DNA of 64,000 bases from positions 18,759-82,758 of the forward strand of contig JAAHFP010000007.1 in the NCBI GenBank assembly GCA_010672925.1, written 5' to 3'. The position numbers and the translations under genes were made by a program. This document shows, piece after piece, positions 39,916 through 51,034 of this stretch (its first letter is position 1; each line of letters starts with the position of its first letter). The notes below the pieces were generated by a model. That model was not told the origin of the DNA, did not search any database, and worked only from the letters and a program-made list of their open reading frames with translations. The DNA comes from Symploca sp. SIO1C2. GTDB taxonomy: Bacteria; Cyanobacteriota; Cyanobacteriia; Cyanobacteriales; Coleofasciculaceae.

Positions 39916-40959
39916 CTAGATGGTGCGAGAGCGACCACTAAAGACGCGCTCTAACTGTTTGAAATTCTCCAGAACTCGACCTGTTCCCAAAACAACACAG
40001 CTTAGAGGATCTGCTGCAACATGGGTGACAATGCCAGTCTCATGACTTATTAAAGTATCCAAGCCCTGCAATAGGGCACCTCCACCGGCCAGCATAATAC
40101 CTCTATCGATAATGTCTGCTGCCAACTCTGGTGGTGTCCTCTCCAAGGTTCGCTTAACCGCATCAACGATTACTGACAATGGTTCTGACATACTTTCACG
40201 AATTTCTGGTCCTTTGATAGTGACAGTTCTTGGTAAGCCAGACAATAGATGTAAGCCCCGTACTTCCAAGTTTGTGTCATCGTCGTCATGAGTTGGATAA
40301 GCTGAACCAATCCGAATTTTAATTTCTTCAGCAGTACGTTCCCCAATGACCAGGTTATGAACTTTTTTCATGTACTGAGTGATGGATTCGCTAAGTTCAT
40401 CCCCAGCAATACGTACAGATTCACTGAGCACTGTACCTTGCAAACTAAGTACGGCGACTTCCGTAGTACCGCCGCCAATATCAATAATCATGTTGCCTGT
40501 TGGCTCTGCCACTGGTAACCCAGCACCAATAGCTGCTGCTACTGGTTCATCAATAAGGTAAACATCTCTGGCACCAGCCTGAGATGCTGCCTCCATAACT
40601 GCCCGTCGTTCGACACCAGTAACACCGCTAGGAATGCCAATCACAATCCGGGGTGAAACCAGAGTTCTGCCTTCGTGTACCTGCCGGATAAAGTGCTTAA
40701 GCATCAGTTCCGCAGTATCGAAGTCGGCAATTACACCATCGCGGAGGGGACGCAGGGCAACCACATTACCTGGGGTTCTGCCCAACATTTTTTTTGCGTC
40801 TTCCCCCACAGCCAGCGGTTCGTTTTTGTCTTGATCCATGGCAACAACGGAAGGTTCTTGAAGAACAATCCCCTTGCCAGACACGTATACTAAAGTATTA
40901 GCAGTGCCTAGATCTATACCCATGTCCCTTGAAAGAGAAAAGCGATTTAAGAGACCCAC
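39916..40959 (-). CDS. mreB: Rod shape-determining protein MreB
   Basis: 'DMGIDLGTANTLVYVSGKGIVLQEPSVVA', 'PSGVTGVERRAVMEAASQAGARDVYLIDEPVAAAIGAGLPV', 'MIIDIGGGTTEVAVLSL'. Confidence 0.97.
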   Translation of the reverse strand: MGLLNRFSLSRDMGIDLGTANTLVYVSGKGIVLQEPSVVAMDQDKNEPLAVGEDAKKMLGRTPGNVVALRPLRDGVIADFDTAELMLKHFIRQVHEGRTLVSPRIVIGIPSGVTGVERRAVMEAASQAGARDVYLIDEPVAAAIGAGLPVAEPTGNMIIDIGGGTTEVAVLSLQGTVLSESVRIAGDELSESITQYMKKVHNLVIGERTAEEIKIRIGSAYPTHDDDDTNLEVRGLHLLSGLPRTVTIKGPEIRESMSEPLSVIVDAVKRTLERTPPELAADIIDRGIMLAGGGALLQGLDTLISHETGIVTHVAADPLSCVVLGTGRVLENFKQLERVFSGRSRTI

Positions 40960-41521
40960 TAGTTTTTACGCCCCCAAAGTCAAATGCTGCTGTGTATGAT
41001 GAAAATTTACTTAAACTGTAACCGAGGTGGATTTTATTACGTTTTCTATGGTTCGTCTAGTGAACTAGACTAATTCCATCAGTAAACGCAGTGTAACCCC
41101 TTCTTCAGTTAGGTAGGAAGGGGAGGAATGACCATCTTGCTCTGACCCAATGAGGCAGATTTGAGACAGACAATCCAGTTACAGAAATGACTAATCCCCT
41201 GTTTCGCTACAAAAACTGGACTTTTTTGGTAAACTGAACCTCAATTCCGGAGTATCTTTTGCTAAGGTCAACTCTTAACATGGAGATAATCCTCTTGCAG
41301 TAGAGTGTGTAGCTCCTTTCCCCTATCTCAACCAAGATGTCTTCACTGAACAACTGAAATTATAGTTCGGGGAATAGAACCTTTCATCCGGAAGAATTTG
41401 GCATAGAGCGTTTCAGGGAATTGCCTTAAGCAGTATTTTCTCCAGAAAGATTATTGATTGTCTCATATTCGGTCAATTAGCTAAAGTAGATCTGGCAATA
41501 AATACTTATGTACTAAATACC

Positions 41522-41893
41522 ATGATCCGTCTCAATGTAGTTAATCTTGTTGGTCGCGTAGGTATGGATCCAGATGTGAGGTATTTCGAGTCTGGAACTG
41601 TTAAATGTAGGCTGACACTGGCTGTAAATCGCTTCAGCCGTAATAGCGACCAGCCAGACTGGTTCAACTTAGAGTTATGGGGTAAAAATGCCGAAACAGC
41701 AGCTAATTACGTGCGCAAAGGTAAGCTAATTGGAGTACAGGGTTCTCTGAAGATAGATCGATGGAGCGATCGCGCCACAGGAGTAGAGCGCACATCTCCA
41801 GTAGTCAGAGTTGATCGCTTTGAATTCCTCGGTTCCAAGCGAGATGAAGAATCTGGCTCATTTAATAGCTACAACAATGACACAGAGTTTTGA
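41522..41893 (+). CDS. ssb: Single-stranded DNA-binding protein
   Basis: 'MIRLNVVNLVGRVGMDPDVRYFESGTVKCRLTLAVNR...DWFNLELWGKNAETAANYVRKGKLIGVQGSLKIDRW'. Confidence 0.92.
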   Translation: MIRLNVVNLVGRVGMDPDVRYFESGTVKCRLTLAVNRFSRNSDQPDWFNLELWGKNAETAANYVRKGKLIGVQGSLKIDRWSDRATGVERTSPVVRVDRFEFLGSKRDEESGSFNSYNNDTEF

Positions 41894-41917
41894 AACCTAA
41901 TACCTAACTAGGGGATC

Positions 41918-42658
41918 TCAGTAACCGATTTGTAGTGTAACTGAGGCTTGTACCTCCTGTTCACCTCCAATTATGGGTATAGTAACTTGCCCAGTAAGTT
42001 TAGTTGTTGCGTCAAAAAGAGGCATCTGCGATTGTGGAGGTGTAGCACCGTTAATTTGAATAGTGACAATATCTTTGCGGGTCAGATTCAAGGTGCTTAA
42101 AACGACATCAGCTTGCTGTTGTGCGTCTTGAGTAGCTTCCCGCAAAGCTTCCTTTTGAGCCGCAGCGATCACACTATCAGATGCGGTGAAGCTAATACGA
42201 TCAATCCGGGTAGCTCCTGCTTGAACAGCTTCATCCAAAATTGCACCAGCTTGCTCAGTGGGAATCTTGAAGCTTATGCTATTGATGGCTCTATAACCAA
42301 TTATTCTTTGTACATTGTTCTCATTGCGATAATTCGGATTGAGTCTGATACCGGTAGTTTGTAGTTTGGCTAGATTACGCGATCGCAGCAATTCTACTAC
42401 CGCTGTTGACCGACGGGCTGCTTCCTCCTGGGCGAGAACAGCAGTTTGTCCTTGCACTTCAACCCCTAGTTGTACCTGAGTCATGGTTGTGGGAATCATC
42501 TCTACTCCTCTACCAGTTACAGTTAGGGTACGTAAGAGTCTTTCTTGGGCAGTAGCAGGATAGTTTAGAGATAGCGTCAGTAGACCTACCGCCAAAGGAA
42601 TAATCGGTAATCGCCGACTAGCTTGAGCAAAGTAACTCAACAAAATAGCTGGATTCAT
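41918..42658 (-). CDS. SIMPL (DUF541) domain protein
   Basis: 'RTLTVTGRGVEMIPTTMTQVQLGVEVQGQTAVLAQEEAARRSTAVVELLRSRNLAKLQTTGIRLNPNY'. Confidence 0.88.
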   Translation of the reverse strand: MNPAILLSYFAQASRRLPIIPLAVGLLTLSLNYPATAQERLLRTLTVTGRGVEMIPTTMTQVQLGVEVQGQTAVLAQEEAARRSTAVVELLRSRNLAKLQTTGIRLNPNYRNENNVQRIIGYRAINSISFKIPTEQAGAILDEAVQAGATRIDRISFTASDSVIAAAQKEALREATQDAQQQADVVLSTLNLTRKDIVTIQINGATPPQSQMPLFDATTKLTGQVTIPIIGGEQEVQASVTLQIGY

Positions 42659-42857
42659 AACAAAATCGATTTTTTATACAGAAGCCTTCAACTCTAGCAG
42701 TTCTTTAATTTGATTCTTTAATTTCCTATATATTAAACTCTAAAATCTTTAGTGTAACGCTCTGTAGGTGTGGCATGTAGGCTTGAAGATCTCGGTGTTC
42801 TTAGTTGGGTTAGTTCAACCAGCTTGTAGAGTAGAGAAAGTAATTTCTTAGCAACTA

Positions 42858-44351
42858 ATGGCTGATGCAATTGCCTGGGTGAGTTTTTTGGCACCCACTA
42901 ACTCAATCTCATTTTTCTCTGCTCAACAGCCGCTTTTAGCAGCAGCAACAGAAGCAACAGAACAAGAAACAGCAAATGGTTCACTGATATTGGCAGGAGT
43001 ACTGCTGAGTCTAGTCGTAATTTACTTTGCCAGTAAACTGGGAGGCGAAATTTGCTCTCGGATTAACTTACCGCCTGTATTAGGTGAACTTATAGGTGGT
43101 GTCATTGTCGGGATTTCTGCTCTGAATCTACTGGTTTTTCCAGAAGGGGGTGCAGATGCCTCTAGCTCAATGATTATGAACTTCCTTCAGACTACTGGTG
43201 GCCTAAGTCCAGAAGCAGCAAATTCAGTATTTGAGGCTCAAAGTGAAGTCATTTCTGTTTTGGCGGAATTAGGAGTCATTATTCTTTTATTTGAAATCGG
43301 ATTGGAGTCCGATCTTCAAGAATTGATCCGTGTTGGACCCCAAGCCGCTGTGGTGGCGGTGGTTGGAGTAGTGGCTCCTTTTGTCGCTGGCACTGCTGGC
43401 TTAGCTTTAATTTTTAACATTCCCGCTGTACCAGCAATTTTTGCCGGTGCTGCTCTGACAGCTACCAGTATTGGCATAACAGCTAAAGTCTTGGCAGAAA
43501 TTGGTCGTCTCAGTTCCAAAGAAGGTCAAATCATTATTGGTGCAGCAGTACTTGATGATGTTCTAGGTATTATTATCTTGGCAGTAGTTGCTAGTCTGGC
43601 GAAGACTGGGGAAATTGTTATCACCAACGTCATCTATCTCATTATCAGCGCAGGAGTTTTCCTAGTAGGTTCAATTTTACTTGGTCGCTTCCTGAGTCCT
43701 TACTTTGTCGGCTTGGTCAATGAAATGAAGACTCGCGGCCAAGTTCTGATTACTGCACTAATTTTTGCCTTACTATTGTCTTATGTTGCTGCTGCTATCC
43801 AATTAGAAGCAATTTTGGGAGCATTTGCAGCAGGACTAATTCTGGCAGAAACAGATAAGCGCCGAGAATTAGAAGAACAGGTGATACCAGTAGCCGATGT
43901 ACTGACACCGATTTTCTTTGTAGTTGTCGGAGCCAGAACTGATTTAAGTGTTCTCAATCCTACAGTTCCTAGCAATCGTGAGGGATTAATTTTAGCAGTT
44001 TTTTTAATCGTAGTGGCGATTGTTGGTAAAGTCATCACTGGCTTCACAGTCTTTGGTCAACCTGGTATCAATAAATTGGCCATTGGAGTCGGAATGATTC
44101 CTAGAGGCGAAGTGGGGTTGGTCTTTGCTGGTGTAGGAGCCGAGAGTGGTGCTTTATCGGAAGCGACTGAGGCTGCCATTATTGTTATGGTTATCCTAAC
44201 AACCTTTCTTGCACCTCCTTTACTAAGACTGGTGTTTCAGGCAAAAGATACAGAAGATACTCCTACAGAAATTACTGCTTTAGACAGTAGCAGTACAAAA
44301 ACTGTGGTAGTAGAACAAGAGTCACCCTCGACCTCAACACCCGAAGACTAA
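42858..44351 (+). CDS. Cation:proton antiporter (CPA2 / Kef-type)
   Basis: Many TM helices; 'LAELGVIILLFEIGLESDLQEL', 'AALTATSIGITAKVLAEIGRLSSKEGQIIIGAAVLDDVLGIIIL'. Confidence 0.92.
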   Translation: MADAIAWVSFLAPTNSISFFSAQQPLLAAATEATEQETANGSLILAGVLLSLVVIYFASKLGGEICSRINLPPVLGELIGGVIVGISALNLLVFPEGGADASSSMIMNFLQTTGGLSPEAANSVFEAQSEVISVLAELGVIILLFEIGLESDLQELIRVGPQAAVVAVVGVVAPFVAGTAGLALIFNIPAVPAIFAGAALTATSIGITAKVLAEIGRLSSKEGQIIIGAAVLDDVLGIIILAVVASLAKTGEIVITNVIYLIISAGVFLVGSILLGRFLSPYFVGLVNEMKTRGQVLITALIFALLLSYVAAAIQLEAILGAFAAGLILAETDKRRELEEQVIPVADVLTPIFFVVVGARTDLSVLNPTVPSNREGLILAVFLIVVAIVGKVITGFTVFGQPGINKLAIGVGMIPRGEVGLVFAGVGAESGALSEATEAAIIVMVILTTFLAPPLLRLVFQAKDTEDTPTEITALDSSSTKTVVVEQESPSTSTPED

Positions 44352-44785
44352 TATTAAAACTTTCACAGGCGTGGCAACAGCCGTTATGGATATAAGAAAC
44401 AATTCAAATTCTGTTGCCTATAGCCTTTTTTTGAAAGGACTCTCGTTGCCAATAGATCTAATCCGAATGGCAAATACCTAAACCATAACCATATTTTGGA
44501 TTTTGGTAAACCCGTGTATAATGTCATATCTGAAACTTAACTTTGCCCTGCTACGTCATTTGGGTTTATCTGCCTCTAGTAGACAACTACAAAGCGGTAA
44601 ACAATTTTGGGTGCAGCAAATACAGCTTTAGCTATTGTGAGAGTATAGTTGTAAATTGTGTATCTGTATTGACAAATGACAATAGATATGAATTGCATTC
44701 TTTACCTCAACAATTTGAACCTGACTAATCATCAGGCCGCTCTCTTAATGTCGTACCGCATTTTCAACAGGAGCAATAAATAACC

Positions 44786-46642
44786 GTGAGATTTCGCTGG
44801 CTGATAGTACTCTTTAGCATCCTCAATGTCCTTATCTGTGCATCTGCTGCTGAAGCAGGTAGACTCCTGCGTTGGAGTTTTGATGGTAAGGACACACTAG
44901 AGTTCATTACAGATCAAGGAGTTCAACCCCAAGCACAATTATTGAGAGAAAGGGGTGAGCCGATCAAGGTAGTCATTGATTTGCCTGGGACTCTTCTGGG
45001 GCAAGCGACACAAAGACGGCAGTATAGAGGTTTGATTCGGGAAATCCGAGCAGGTCAATTTCAACGCAATACGGCTCGGATTGTGATTGAATTAGCCCCT
45101 GGTTATACCCTCGATCCTCAACAAGTGAAGTTCCGGGGGATTACTGCGAGTCGATGGACAGTAGATTTACCAGAACCTCAGAGGATATCTTCCCCTAGCT
45201 CGCCACCTACCAGGAGAAACTCTCAACCAAATTCTAATTCTTCTCAAAGAAGTAACTCTTCTGGCTTACAAAGACGCTCTCAAAACAGAACCTCAAGCTC
45301 TACTACCCAATTGGAAAGTTTTCAGGTAAGTAGAAATGGATTCTTCATCCGTACTAGTGGTAAAAAGCCACAAAATATTGAGGTAGAGCGGAGTCGTAAT
45401 CGCCGCCACATAGATATTGAACTAGAAGATACAGTTCTCTCTGATAATCTATCAGAGCAAGATATAGAAGTAAATCGCTATGGTGTTAGCGAAGTTGAAT
45501 TTGAACAGATTGAAAAGTCACCGCCCGTTGTCCGAATCCGCATGAATGTGGAAAGGGACAGTCCGGATTGGGATGCTGCTTTCAACAATGAATTGGGGTT
45601 AGTTATTATACCTCGTGCCCCTATTTCATCCCTAGATGATTCAGCTTCTGGAAGGCCCACTCGACCAATTACCAATACTAGGATTAGTCAACTGGCAACA
45701 ATCGAGTCAGTTGAATTAGCTAACAATGGGACTCAGTTGTTGATTAGATCTAACCAACAGGTGAGAGCTACTAATCAGTGGAACCGAGGAGCAAACGCTT
45801 ATCAAATTACCATTCCCTCTGCTCAATTGGCAGACAAGTTCGCTGGTCCCCAGCTTAATGCTAACAGTCCTTTAGTAGGGGTTAGGGTTTTACAGCAAGA
45901 CCCAAAAACTGTAGTGATTTTAGTACAACCGAGTACTGACACTCAAATTCAGGAGCTAAATCAAATCAGCGATCGCTTGTTGGCGCTGCAACTTCAGCAG
46001 CGGCAGGCAAGACGAACTTTACCACCAACTAGCTCAATTCCTGTACCACAGCCTGAGCGGAGGACTCCACCTTCAAACACGTTACCCCGTTTACCAAATA
46101 GTCGCATTGTGGTGATGTTGGATCCAGGTCACGGTGGCAAAGACCCTGGAGCAATTGGCATTGGGGGATTGCGAGAAAAAGATGTAGTTCTACCTATTAC
46201 TTTAGAAGTCGCCGCTCTATTGGAACAACAGGGAGTTCAAGCATTATTGACTCGCTCGGATGACCGATTCATTAGTTTAGCAGGAAGGGTGCAAATCGCG
46301 GAAAGAGCTCGTTCTAATTTATTTGTCAGCATTCATGCCAATGCTATTAGTGCTAGCCGTCCTGATGTTAATGGTTTTGAAACCTATTATCACCAACTAG
46401 GTCGAGAGCTTGCCCAAACAGTCCACAAAAACGTCTTACAAAGTATTGAAATTGGAGATAGGCGAGTTAGGCAAGCAAGGTTTTATGTACTCAGAAATAC
46501 TTCAATGCCATCAATTTTAGTGGAAACTGGTTTTGTTACCGGTTATCTAGATGCACCTAAGCTAAGACAGCCGGAGCACCGCAGCCGCATGGCACGAGCA
46601 ATTGCCCAGGGTATCCTTCAGTATATTCGACGGAATTACTGA
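44786..46642 (+). CDS. N-acetylmuramoyl-L-alanine amidase (AMIN + Amidase_3)
   Basis: 'RIVVMLDPGHGGKDPGAIGIGGLREKDVVLPITLEVAALLEQQGVQALLTRSDDRFISLAGRVQIAERARSNLFVSIHANAI'. Confidence 0.95.
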   Translation: MRFRWLIVLFSILNVLICASAAEAGRLLRWSFDGKDTLEFITDQGVQPQAQLLRERGEPIKVVIDLPGTLLGQATQRRQYRGLIREIRAGQFQRNTARIVIELAPGYTLDPQQVKFRGITASRWTVDLPEPQRISSPSSPPTRRNSQPNSNSSQRSNSSGLQRRSQNRTSSSTTQLESFQVSRNGFFIRTSGKKPQNIEVERSRNRRHIDIELEDTVLSDNLSEQDIEVNRYGVSEVEFEQIEKSPPVVRIRMNVERDSPDWDAAFNNELGLVIIPRAPISSLDDSASGRPTRPITNTRISQLATIESVELANNGTQLLIRSNQQVRATNQWNRGANAYQITIPSAQLADKFAGPQLNANSPLVGVRVLQQDPKTVVILVQPSTDTQIQELNQISDRLLALQLQQRQARRTLPPTSSIPVPQPERRTPPSNTLPRLPNSRIVVMLDPGHGGKDPGAIGIGGLREKDVVLPITLEVAALLEQQGVQALLTRSDDRFISLAGRVQIAERARSNLFVSIHANAISASRPDVNGFETYYHQLGRELAQTVHKNVLQSIEIGDRRVRQARFYVLRNTSMPSILVETGFVTGYLDAPKLRQPEHRSRMARAIAQGILQYIRRNY

Positions 46643-46715
46643 TTTTGTCCCTTGGCAAGAAAGTGAGTTTTCTTGGAAAATTCCTGACAAATGAACTCTT
46701 AATAACCGGCAACTA

Positions 46716-47570
46716 ATGAGCAACGAGCAAATCTTGACCTTAAAGGCAGAAGCGCAACGAAGACCAATTGGGGTTTTCGACAGTGGTGTGGGGGGGCTCA
46801 CGGTTTTGAGAGAACTCTACCGGCAGTTACCTAATGAATCAATTATTTACTTTGCCGATACAGCTCGACTACCCTATGGTACTCGTTCTGCAGAGGAAAT
46901 TTTACAGTTCGGTCGCGAGATTATCAGTTGGATGATACAACAAGAGGTCAAGATGATTGTCTTGGCCTGTAATACCACTGATGCTTTGGCTTTATCAACC
47001 TTGCGTGAGGAATTTGACTTACCGATTTTAGGACTAATTCTACCGGGGGCTCGTGTTGCGGTACAACAAGGGAGCAGATTAGGTGTGATTGCTACCCCAG
47101 CAACAGCTGCAAGCAATGCTTATCGACATGCCATACTGGAAGTTCAGCCGACTGCCCAAGTTTGGCAAGTAGGTTGTCCAGAATTTGTTCCCTTGGTTGA
47201 GCAAAACCGTTTGTACGACCCTTACACTAAAGAAGTAGCAAAGCAATATCTTGCCCCTTTACTAGAGCAGCAGATTGATACCTTAATATATGGCTGTACT
47301 CACTATCCTCATCTAGCTCCTGTATTAAGAGAGTTATTACCACTACATATCTGGTTTGTAGATCCTGCCAAACATGTAGCAACAGCTGCCGCTCAAGAAC
47401 TAGACTTAATTGGAGAATTAAATACCTTTCCTCCGTTACCTACTCGCTTTTGTGTTAGTGGTTGCCAACAACAATTTGCTAGCCTTTCATTACAATGGCT
47501 GGGTTTTACCCCAGCCGTTGAAAAAGTATCTCTGCCAACAGTAGCATTGTCCCCACTAGAATCTCACTGA
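46716..47570 (+). CDS. murI: Glutamate racemase
   Basis: 'IGVFDSGVGGLTVLRELYRQLPNESIIYFADTARLPYGTRS', 'LACNTTDALAL', 'LIYGCTHYPHLAPVL'. Confidence 0.96.
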   Translation: MSNEQILTLKAEAQRRPIGVFDSGVGGLTVLRELYRQLPNESIIYFADTARLPYGTRSAEEILQFGREIISWMIQQEVKMIVLACNTTDALALSTLREEFDLPILGLILPGARVAVQQGSRLGVIATPATAASNAYRHAILEVQPTAQVWQVGCPEFVPLVEQNRLYDPYTKEVAKQYLAPLLEQQIDTLIYGCTHYPHLAPVLRELLPLHIWFVDPAKHVATAAAQELDLIGELNTFPPLPTRFCVSGCQQQFASLSLQWLGFTPAVEKVSLPTVALSPLESH

Positions 47571-47600
47571 AATAGTAGATTGAGACAGTTAGTTGAGGTT

Positions 47601-47840
47601 TTAACGAACAATGGTCACTTGTTGGATCTTCTGAGATGAAGATGGTTCAAGTTCTTCCATCTTTTGCTCAGTATCTTTAGTCTCTTTGGACAGATAAGGG
47701 ACGTAAGCATCGGTGAAAGAACTAGTAAAATACCTGGAATTCTTGGTTGTATGCTCCGCCAACCTTAACAGTAGATAAATCATCAACACATAAACAGCAG
47801 CCAAAAAAGGAATAATCAGAGCCAGATCGTCGTAAATCAT
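47601..47840 (-). CDS. Small single-TM hypothetical protein
   Basis: 79-aa ORF with one hydrophobic segment. Confidence 0.5.
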   Translation of the reverse strand: MIYDDLALIIPFLAAVYVLMIYLLLRLAEHTTKNSRYFTSSFTDAYVPYLSKETKDTEQKMEELEPSSSQKIQQVTIVR

Positions 47841-48446
47841 AGTGATGACCAGAGGTGGAGAGATGTAAATTTCAATGGTAATTTTTTCAACAGTTGTTCC
47901 TACCCCTTTCTGGGGTTAAGAGCTCTGTTGTTATAAATAAAAATTGAGGTGATAAATAGTTCTTAGTTGCTCCTCTAATAATTTTGGAGCAAGCAAACCA
48001 TTAAAACTATGAGGCTTGAGCATAGCTCCTAAGCCATACAAGAGGGGAAAATGTTTTAATTAATTATGCCTAGTGAAAGTCTCAATCAACAATTGTACTG
48101 ACAGCTGTGATACTGGCAGCAACAATGATGAATGGTCAATCATATATCAAGCTATCTCTGCCTGCAACAAGGCACTTTCACCACTGAATTCAGGAAAAAT
48201 CATTCCTTATCACTTTGGAAGAAATAAATTTATTAATTTTTCCAAACCCCTATTATTTAGAGTAGCACAAAAATCTTGATCATCTACACTGATTTCTTAT
48301 GGATTTAACAAGTTGATACAATTTCTGTATTTACCCTCCTATCCAGCCTAGAGTTACATCAAACTTTCGGAGTAGGGTATGCTTCGCTTAGAATTGAAGT
48401 AGGAATATGTAAACTTTCGTAACTTAACATCTGAGTCGCCTAATCC

Positions 48447-49418
48447 ATGACCTCAGTAACCTCCCTTTTCTCGCCGGTTGAAGCAGATCTGTGTATTCTG
48501 ACCGAGAACTTAAAGACCCTTGTGGGTGCCCGTCACCCGATACTATACGCTGCCGCTGAACATTTGTTCGGTGCTGGAGGAAAAAGGGTCAGACCAGCCG
48601 TTGTCCTCTTAATTTCCCGGGCAACTATGCTAGAAGAAGATATTACGCCACGTCACCGACGTTTGGCGGAAATTACCGAGATGATTCACACAGCTTCCTT
48701 GGTACACGATGATGTGGTAGATGAATCACAGGTACGCCGCAATGCCCCTACAATCAACAGCTTGTATAGCAATCGAGTAGCTGTACTAGCAGGAGATTTT
48801 TTGTTTGGTCAATCTGCCTGGTATCTAGCTAATCTTGGTAACCTAGAGGTCGTCAAACTACTCTCGGAAGTAATCAAGGACATGGCAGAGGGGGAAATTC
48901 AACAGGGACTGAATCGATTTAATACCACCACTACCATCGAAGCTTACCTAGAGAAGACCTACAAAAAGACTGCTTCCTTAATTGCCAATAGTGCTAAAGC
49001 AGCTGGAATACTCAGTGGTGTACCAGCGGATATTGCTGAAAATCTTTATCACTATGGACGCCATCTTGGGTTGGCTTTCCAGATTGTAGATGATATTTTA
49101 GATTTCACAGCTTCAACAGAAGTATTGGGTAAGCCAGCAGCTTCCGACTTGATTAGCGGTCATTTGACTGCGCCAGTCTTATATTCTCTGAAAGAAAACC
49201 CCCAGCTGGAGTTACTGATCGAGCGACAGTTTGACCAAGTAAACGATATCGAGCAAGCGATTGCTTTGGTAAGGGAAGGACAAGGCATAGAACTTGCCCG
49301 TGAATTAGCGGCACACCATGCTCAGGCTGCGGTAAAAAATCTAGCAAAACTCAGACCTTCAGAGCCATGTACAACTCTGATTGATTTGGCTGATTACGTA
49401 CTAAGTCGTCTGTACTAG
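48447..49418 (+). CDS. sds: Solanesyl diphosphate synthase / long-chain polyprenyl synthase
   Basis: First Asp-rich motif 'LVHDDVVDES', second 'QIVDDILDF'; 'HLFGAGGKRVRPAVVLL'. Confidence 0.93.
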   Translation: MTSVTSLFSPVEADLCILTENLKTLVGARHPILYAAAEHLFGAGGKRVRPAVVLLISRATMLEEDITPRHRRLAEITEMIHTASLVHDDVVDESQVRRNAPTINSLYSNRVAVLAGDFLFGQSAWYLANLGNLEVVKLLSEVIKDMAEGEIQQGLNRFNTTTTIEAYLEKTYKKTASLIANSAKAAGILSGVPADIAENLYHYGRHLGLAFQIVDDILDFTASTEVLGKPAASDLISGHLTAPVLYSLKENPQLELLIERQFDQVNDIEQAIALVREGQGIELARELAAHHAQAAVKNLAKLRPSEPCTTLIDLADYVLSRLY

Positions 49419-49792
49419 TGATAGCTTGATCAAGATGATTTAGAGGTAAGCTGAATGCCTTCAAAGTATCCATTTATCTGCTGATACTGAAGCCAAACAG
49501 GGGCTTGGTCTAAATTACAAGTTGCTGCTTCACCTACTCTGGCTCAAGAAATCAATTTTTCTGTGCTTGTCAGGCCGTCTACAACAGAACAACTAGGACT
49601 AAGAGTATGCACACCACTGGCTATCAAGGTGTATACTTCAGTCAAACATATCTTTAAGAAAGTCGCAACCACGCTGAGCAGTATGGTGATGAGTTATTTG
49701 ATTCATGCTGCACGGCGTGGAGCCTGAGTAACCTTTCCAGTATAGGAATAAAATTGAAGTAACTAACCTGAAGCTAACAATCCTAATATCTT

Positions 49793-50005
49793 ATGGCTGA
49801 GTATCAAAAGATTGAATATCGCATTGGCAAAGACGGCAAAATTACTGAAACGGTCATTAACGGTACTGGAACTGGTTGCACTAATACCACTTCAGAAATC
49901 GAAAAAGCTCTGGGAGAGATTGATGAACGAGAACTACTGCCAGAATATTATGAGGGAGATGAAAGTATTATTACAGCATCAACTGAGTCTATAAGTCAGA
50001 TTTAG
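49793..50005 (+). CDS. DUF2997-like small protein
   Basis: 'EYQKIEYRIGKDGKITETVINGTGTGCTNTTSEIEKALGEIDERELLPEYY'. Confidence 0.75.
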   Translation: MAEYQKIEYRIGKDGKITETVINGTGTGCTNTTSEIEKALGEIDERELLPEYYEGDESIITASTESISQI

Positions 50006-50016
50006 AGAGGTTTGTC

Positions 50017-50874
50017 ATGGCTGAGGATACCAATCTATTCTTGTTCGGTTGCTTCCTCTGGTTGGGAGTTACACTGCTGGTGTTGTTATTACTGAACTCG
50101 AACAACCAAAATAGTACTCATCAGCAGGATGACGAAGTGTGGCGCGAGATTCTTTTGAATCGCCTTCGCAAACGTCGGCATCAGTTAGGAATTTCTACCT
50201 GGGAAGCTTTACGAGCAAGATCTGGTTTGACTAGCTATGAGTTGCAGCAGTTGTGTAAGGGAGAAATCGGACAACTCAAGATATCTCAGTTAAGGAAGCT
50301 GGCTGCCTCGTTAGATTGGAGTCTCGAAGAGTTAATACACAATATTGATCACCAATCCATCTTATTAACAGCCAAATCCCGTGTATCTAACCTGCTTAAG
50401 GCAACTACTGAAGCTACTAAACTTAGACAATTACAACAACAATGTTTCCGACTCCGAAGAGAATTGCGACACCAATCTAGGCAGCTAAGCACAGATTTTC
50501 AAAAATCTACTTTTGAGCAGTTGCAAACCTTGTTGACTAACTACCCAAGTGCTAAACATATGGCTCAGGCTAAGCCTGATTTGCCTGCTAAAAATTTGAC
50601 CTCCTTGTTCACACCCCTAGAGAGTTTGCTACAGAGTTGGGGTTATGAACCCATTGGTAAACCTTGGGAACAAGTGCCTTATAATCCTCAGTTACATCAG
50701 GCTGACACCGATGATATTGAGGAAGGAGAATTGGTTTACATCCGATTTATTGGTTATCGCGATCGCAGAAGCAATGACCATAATACGGCTAAGACAACAA
50801 GTTATACCCAACAAACACAGATCCTTTGTCCGGCTAAAGTCAGCCGCACTCTTCCTGGAGGAATAAAAAATTAA
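50017..50874 (+). CDS. N-terminally membrane-anchored protein with HTH-like segment and GrpE-like C-terminal region
   Basis: TM 'FLFGCFLWLGVTLLVLLLLNS'; 'GISTWEALRARSGLTSYELQQLCKGEIGQLKISQLRKLAASLDWSLEEL'; 'LLQSWGYEPIGKPWEQVPYNPQLHQ...GELVYIRFIGYRDRR'. Confidence 0.7.
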   Translation: MAEDTNLFLFGCFLWLGVTLLVLLLLNSNNQNSTHQQDDEVWREILLNRLRKRRHQLGISTWEALRARSGLTSYELQQLCKGEIGQLKISQLRKLAASLDWSLEELIHNIDHQSILLTAKSRVSNLLKATTEATKLRQLQQQCFRLRRELRHQSRQLSTDFQKSTFEQLQTLLTNYPSAKHMAQAKPDLPAKNLTSLFTPLESLLQSWGYEPIGKPWEQVPYNPQLHQADTDDIEEGELVYIRFIGYRDRRSNDHNTAKTTSYTQQTQILCPAKVSRTLPGGIKN

Positions 50875-51034
50875 GCATCTTTGGGTATATGTATAGCCAA
50901 ATTTTTTGAATAACATTTATTGCTAAACGAGTTTTGTTTGCCTGACTGCCAGATTTGTACCTTAATTTTAGCTGAACTCATCACTGGTATTTTGTAGTAT
51001 ATTTGTAATAAATAATATATTCAACTTAAGTAAT

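Noticed and set aside
49510-49735. Possible protein remnant between sds and the DUF2997-like gene
   Set aside because: No start codon or recognisable family; could be chance open frame.
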